From positions 1 through 9,147 of the forward strand of contig CALFUG010000406.1 of the NCBI GenBank assembly GCA_937928455.1: DNA of 9,147 nt. Reading direction: 5' to 3'. The stretch is from an uncultured Clostridia bacterium (lineage in GTDB: Bacteria > Bacillota > Clostridia > Peptostreptococcales > Anaerovoracaceae). This document shows, piece after piece, positions 6,542 through 9,147 of the stretch. Below the pieces are notes generated by a model. That model did no database searches. It worked only from the letters and a program-made list of their open reading frames with translations, and was not told the DNA's origin. The position numbers and the translations under genes are program-made. The stretch's first letter is position 1. Every line of letters starts with the position of its first letter.

Positions 6542-7162
6542 TTACTTGGAATACAATTCGACAATAAGATGTTCTGCAATGGGGGTATCGATTTCTCCTC
6601 TTGTGGGCAGCATCAATACTTTTCCTTCCAGCTTTTCAACATCAACCGATAGCCAAGAGGGCGCGGTAATCGTCATTTCTTTGATTTCTTTAAACTTGGG
6701 AGAGCTTACACTCTTTTCTTTCACCTGAATCACGTCTCCGGCACTCACCATATAGGAAGGAATATTTACCTTCTTGCCATTTACCATAAAATGACCATGA
6801 GTGACCAACTGACGAGCTTCTTTTCTGGATGAAGCGAATCCCAATCGGAATACCACGTTGTCCAAGCGAGTCTCCAAGAAAATCAACAGATTTTCACCGG
6901 TGATTCCCTTTTTCTTGTCTGCTTTGTCAAACAGGTTTCTGAATTGTGTCTCCTGAAGTCCATAGAATCTTTTGGCCTTTTGCTTCTCTCGTAGCTGTGT
7001 CCCGTATTCCGAAACCTTCTTACGGCCTTGACCGTGTTGGCCGGGAGCGTAACTTCTTTTCTCCATAGCACACTTGGTGCTGTAGCATCGTTCGCCTTTT
7101 AAGAAAAGCTTTTGGCCTTCTCTTCTGCATAATCTGCAGCTAGCATCTGTATATCTTGCCAT
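6542..7162 (-). CDS. rpsD: 30S ribosomal protein S4 (uS4), zinc-binding form
   Basis: S4 binds the 5' domain of 16S rRNA, starts small-subunit assembly, and in several bacteria regulates its own operon. The 206 residues contain Cys9, Cys12, Cys26 and Cys31 (CRLC...CYSTKC), a complete zinc-ribbon set that marks the Cys-plus form; Bacillus subtilis has a Cys-less S4. The S4 RNA-binding domain begins near residue 97 (TRLDNVVFRLGFASSRKEARQLV), and the conserved HGHFMVNGKKVNIPSYMV follows. The start at 7162 is preceded by GGGAGGAG with good spacing. The gene sits between rpsK (20 nt gap) and rpoA (51 nt gap). Confidence 0.98.
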   Translation of the reverse strand: MARYTDASCRLCRREGQKLFLKGERCYSTKCAMEKRSYAPGQHGQGRKKVSEYGTQLREKQKAKRFYGLQETQFRNLFDKADKKKGITGENLLIFLETRLDNVVFRLGFASSRKEARQLVTHGHFMVNGKKVNIPSYMVSAGDVIQVKEKSVSSPKFKEIKEMTITAPSWLSVDVEKLEGKVLMLPTRGEIDTPIAEHLIVELYSK

Positions 7163-7182
7163 TCCATTACTCCTCCCTTCTA

Positions 7183-7587
7183 CTATACTCTTCTTCGCTT
7201 CGGCGGTCTACAACCGTTATGCGGAATCGGGGTGATATCTTTAATCAAGGTAATATCCAGTCCTGCAGTTTGAAGGGCACGAATGGCTGCTTCTCTTCCG
7301 GAACCAGGTCCCTTTACATATACTTCAACGGTTTTGAGGCCGTGCTCCATTGCCGCTTTGGCTGCTTCCTCTGCCGCCATTTGGGCCGCAAAAGGAGTGG
7401 ATTTTCTGGAACCCTTAAATCCCAGAGATCCTGCACTGGACCAGGACAACGCATTCCCGCTTAAGTCGGTTAGAGTAACAAGGGTATTGTTAAAGGTAGA
7501 TTGGATATGAGCCTGGCCTTTTTCAATATTCTTGCGATCTCTCTTTTTCTTTCTTGTAGTCTGTCTCTTTACTTGTTGTTTTGCCAT
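7183..7587 (-). CDS. rpsK: 30S ribosomal protein S11 (uS11)
   Basis: S11 lies on the platform of the small subunit, near the mRNA exit and the 3' end of 16S rRNA. The 134-residue product has the basic N-terminal tail (KRQTTRKKKRDRKNIEKG) and the conserved core GQAHIQSTFNNTLVTLTDLSGN. It also has the GSRKSTPFAAQMAAEEAAKAA stretch and the typical ending TPIPHNGCRPPKRRRV. The asparagine-glycine in HNGC is the place where isoaspartate forms in E. coli S11. The start at 7587 has GGAGGT 8 nt upstream. It follows rpsM by 17 nt. Confidence 0.98.
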   Translation of the reverse strand: MAKQQVKRQTTRKKKRDRKNIEKGQAHIQSTFNNTLVTLTDLSGNALSWSSAGSLGFKGSRKSTPFAAQMAAEEAAKAAMEHGLKTVEVYVKGPGSGREAAIRALQTAGLDITLIKDITPIPHNGCRPPKRRRV

Positions 7588-7604
7588 GATAACCTACCTC
7601 CTCT

Positions 7605-7979
7605 CTACTTCGCCTTTTTCTTTCTACCTACCGTCTTCTTGGGGCCCTTACGGGTTCTTGCGTTGGTCTTCGTCTTCTGTCCTCTTACCGGTAATCCTCT
7701 TCTATGACGAATTCCTCTGTAACATCCGATCTCCATCAATCGCTTGATATTGAGAGATACTTCTCTTCGGAGATCCCCTTCTACAACGTATTCGGTATCA
7801 ATAATTCTACGGATTGCACCAGCCTCATCCTCTGACAGGTCTTTCACCCGAGTATCAGGATTCACTCCTGCTTTCTCAAGGATTGCCAATGCGGTGGGTC
7901 TGCCAATACCAAATATATAGGTCAGACCGATTTCAACTCTTTTTTCTCTTGGTAAATCGACACCGGCTATTCGAGCCAT
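7605..7979 (-). CDS. rpsM: 30S ribosomal protein S13 (uS13)
   Basis: S13 sits in the head of the small subunit and contacts the P-site tRNA and the 50S subunit. The 124 residues show the family opening MARIAGVDLPREKRVEIGLTYIFGIG, the helix-two-turn-helix region around residues 15-80, and the C-terminal signature RGIRHRRGLPVRGQKTKTNARTRKG, ending in a lysine-rich tail that reaches toward tRNA. AGGAGG lies 6 nt before the ATG at 7979. The upstream gap to rpmJ is 97 nt, much longer than the other spacers here, and carries a candidate promoter and a hairpin, so rpsM may be the first gene of an internal transcription unit. Confidence 0.98.
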   Translation of the reverse strand: MARIAGVDLPREKRVEIGLTYIFGIGRPTALAILEKAGVNPDTRVKDLSEDEAGAIRRIIDTEYVVEGDLRREVSLNIKRLMEIGCYRGIRHRRGLPVRGQKTKTNARTRKGPKKTVGRKKKAK

Positions 7980-8014
7980 TTTTTCCTCCTATTCCCATCT
8001 TCCGTCACGCATCA

Positions 8015-8031
8015 CCGGATGATATTTCCGG
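8015..8031 (-). other. Small inverted repeat in the rpsM leader
   Basis: On the coding strand, CCGGA and TCCGG are separated by 7 nt and can form a 5-bp stem. An alternative ATCA/TGAT stem overlaps it, so the two folds exclude each other. The element lies 35-52 nt before the rpsM start, just after the candidate promoter, and no T-run follows, so it is not an intrinsic terminator. A role in autoregulation by a ribosomal protein is possible but unproven. Confidence 0.3.
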
Positions 8032-8034
8032 GGC

Positions 8035-8062
8035 ATAATATAAACGGGATGTAACCAATCAA
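8035..8062 (-). promoter_or_regulatory. Candidate sigma-A promoter upstream of rpsM
   Basis: On the coding strand, TTGATT (8057-8062) and TATTAT (8035-8040) are separated by 16 bp. They match the vegetative consensus TTGACA/TATAAT at four and five of six positions. Transcription would start near 8028, giving an rpsM leader of about 50 nt. The location in the only long spacer within the ribosomal gene run makes an internal promoter plausible. Confidence 0.45.
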
Positions 8063-8076
8063 TAAATAACGTACCT

Positions 8077-8190
8077 TTACCCCTGTGTTTGTTTGTGCTT
8101 GGGATTCTTACAGATCACCATTACTTTACCATTTCTTTTGATAATTTTGCACTTTTCACAGATAGGTTTTACTGAAGCTCTAACTTTCAT
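8077..8190 (-). CDS. rpmJ: 50S ribosomal protein L36 (bL36), zinc-binding form
   Basis: L36 is the smallest ribosomal protein of the large subunit and binds 23S rRNA around a zinc ion. The 37-residue product begins MKVRASVKPICEKCK and ends NPKHKQTQG. Cys11, Cys14, Cys27 and His32 form the full CCCH zinc ribbon, so this is the Cys-plus form. The ATG at 8190 has GGAGG 7 nt upstream. It lies 11 nt after infA and before rpsM, the standard bacterial order. The fit to the family is essentially complete despite the short length. Confidence 0.97.
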   Translation of the reverse strand: MKVRASVKPICEKCKIIKRNGKVMVICKNPKHKQTQG

Positions 8191-8201
8191 AATAAACCCT
8201 C

Positions 8202-8420
8202 CTATTTGTCTCGCCACGTGATCCTGCCTCTTGTAAGATCATAAGGGGAAAGTTCTACCTTCACCTTATCTCCCGGCAGAATCCGGATAAAGTTCATTCG
8301 AATCTTACCCGATATATGGGCCAAGACTTCATGACCATTTTCCAGTTTGACCACAAACATGGCATTGGGCTGAGCATCCACTACGGTGCCCATTACTTCG
8401 ATGACATCTTTTTTCGCCAT
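8202..8420 (-). CDS. infA: Translation initiation factor IF-1
   Basis: IF-1 binds the A site of the 30S subunit and helps IF-2 and IF-3 select the initiator tRNA. The 72-residue protein is a single S1-like OB fold of normal length. Typical stretches are MAKKDVIEVMGTVVDAQPNA, FVVKLENGHEVLAHISGKIRMNFIRI and LPGDKVKVELSPYDLTRGRITWR. AGGTGG lies 7 nt before the ATG at 8420. It follows map by 19 nt. Many Firmicutes carry a small KOW-domain (L14e-like) gene between map and infA; there is no room for it here. Confidence 0.98.
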   Translation of the reverse strand: MAKKDVIEVMGTVVDAQPNAMFVVKLENGHEVLAHISGKIRMNFIRILPGDKVKVELSPYDLTRGRITWRDK

Positions 8421-8439
8421 TCTTCATCCACCTCTTCTC

Positions 8440-9147
8440 TTACAGGGTAAGCAGTTCGGGCTCACCATCCGTTATGACCACTGTGTTTTCATAATGGGCG
8501 GACAGCTTTCCATCACAGGTCACTACCGTCCAATTGTTCAACAGCACTTCTACCTCATAGTCTCCCTCTGCAATCATGGGTTCGATGGCAAACACCATCC
8601 CCTGTTCCAGGCGGGGACCTCTTCCGGCCGTGCCATAGTTTGGAATTTGCGGGTCCTCATGCATATTACGTCCCACTCCATGTCCCACAAAATCTCGAAT
8701 CACGGAGTATCCCTCACCCTCTGCCTTTTGCTGAATGGCATGAGATATATCTCCCAATCGCTGACCTTTTTTACAGTACTTCAACCCTTCGAAAAAACTG
8801 TCTTTTGCCGCGGTGATCAAGCGAGCCGCTGACGGACTGATTTCACCCACACCATAGGTTCTAGCCGCGTCGCTAATATACCCTTTATGGGTACATCCCA
8901 CATCCACACTGACAATATCTCCTTCTTTCAAAACTCGTTCTTTGGAAGGAATGCCATGGACCAACTCCTCATTGACAGAGACGCAAGCACTGGCAGGAAA
9001 TCCGTTATATCCCTTGAAAGAGGGAATCATATTCTTGGATCGGATGGTCTTCTCCACGAATTCGTCGATTTCCGCCGTGGAAATTCCGGGTCGAATGAAC
9101 TTTTCCAGTTCTTTCAAAATGAATCCCGTCACCTGGCCGGATTCTCG
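8440..9147 (-). CDS. map: Methionine aminopeptidase type I (5' end cut by window edge)
   Basis: This metalloenzyme removes the initiator methionine from nascent proteins. About 235 residues are visible. The frame is open to the window edge, where RESGQV matches the MREAGRI-like first helix of the family, so about 15 N-terminal residues are missing. A GTG at 9132 is an internal Val codon, not the start. Counting from that codon, all metal ligands are present: Asp77 (VSVDVG), Asp88 (ISDAARTY), His151 (GHGVGRNMHEDP), Glu184 (AIEPM) and Glu215 (ENTVVIT), plus the substrate-side His59 (LVHGIP). Each is offset by exactly 20 from the E. coli enzyme. The lack of an N-terminal extension fits the short MetAP-Ia class. 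Placement before infA is typical. Confidence 0.96.
   Translation of the reverse strand, partial: RESGQVTGFILKELEKFIRPGISTAEIDEFVEKTIRSKNMIPSFKGYNGFPASACVSVNEELVHGIPSKERVLKEGDIVSVDVGCTHKGYISDAARTYGVGEISPSAARLITAAKDSFFEGLKYCKKGQRLGDISHAIQQKAEGEGYSVIRDFVGHGVGRNMHEDPQIPNYGTAGRGPRLEQGMVFAIEPMIAEGDYEVEVLLNNWTVVTCDGKLSAHYENTVVITDGEPELLTL

Noticed and set aside
9130..9132. GTG as the start codon of map
   Set aside because: The frame continues to the window edge with residues matching the first helix of the family, so the gene is cut by the window, not short.

Overview
The window is a block of core housekeeping genes from a Gram-positive anaerobe-type genome. It is most likely a member of class Clostridia, perhaps near the Alkaliphilus/Tindallia group; the class is well supported, the genus is only a guess. 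The evidence is the gene order (map-infA-rpmJ-rpsM-rpsK-rpsD-rpoA-rplQ, then an energy-coupling-factor module), strong GGAGG-type ribosome binding sites, zinc-binding forms of S4 and L36, and a moderate GC content. Every gene I accept lies on the minus strand, so transcription runs from high to low coordinates. There is no gene-free stretch over 300 bases.

Region 1 (9147 to 5182) is the distal end of the S10/spc/alpha ribosomal supercluster: map (5' end cut by the window edge), infA, rpmJ (37 residues), rpsM, rpsK, rpsD, rpoA and rplQ. Most genes are 11-50 nt apart. The exception is the 97-nt rpmJ-rpsM gap, which holds a good candidate sigma-A promoter and a small hairpin. A strong intrinsic terminator (5132-5169) closes the unit directly after rplQ.

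Region 2 (5131 to 3265) starts with a short spacer carrying two copies of the palindrome CACGTG 25 bp apart. It is followed by a 605-residue soluble signalling protein with the architecture PAS-PAS-GGDEF-HD-GYP, a predicted cyclic-di-GMP synthase/phosphodiesterase. This gene sits where most relatives have rplQ directly followed by ecfA1, and it is the most unusual item in the window.

Region 3 (3242 to 1) is a tightly coupled chain: ecfA1, ecfA2, ecfT, queT, trmB. Three of the four junctions overlap (16 nt, 4 nt, 4 nt). EcfA1, EcfA2 and EcfT form the shared ATPase and transmembrane module that powers vitamin uptake by interchangeable S-components, and QueT is the predicted S-component for a queuosine precursor. 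TrmB makes m7G46 in tRNA, so queT and trmB pair precursor uptake for one tRNA modification with the enzyme for another. The truA-rplM-rpsI genes that commonly follow ecfT in Firmicutes are not here.

I found no mobile element, CRISPR array, tRNA or rRNA. I see no wholly new system. The points worth checking are the c-di-GMP gene embedded in the ribosomal/ECF locus, its altered HD-GYP metal site, the CACGTG pair, and the regulatory gap upstream of rpsM.
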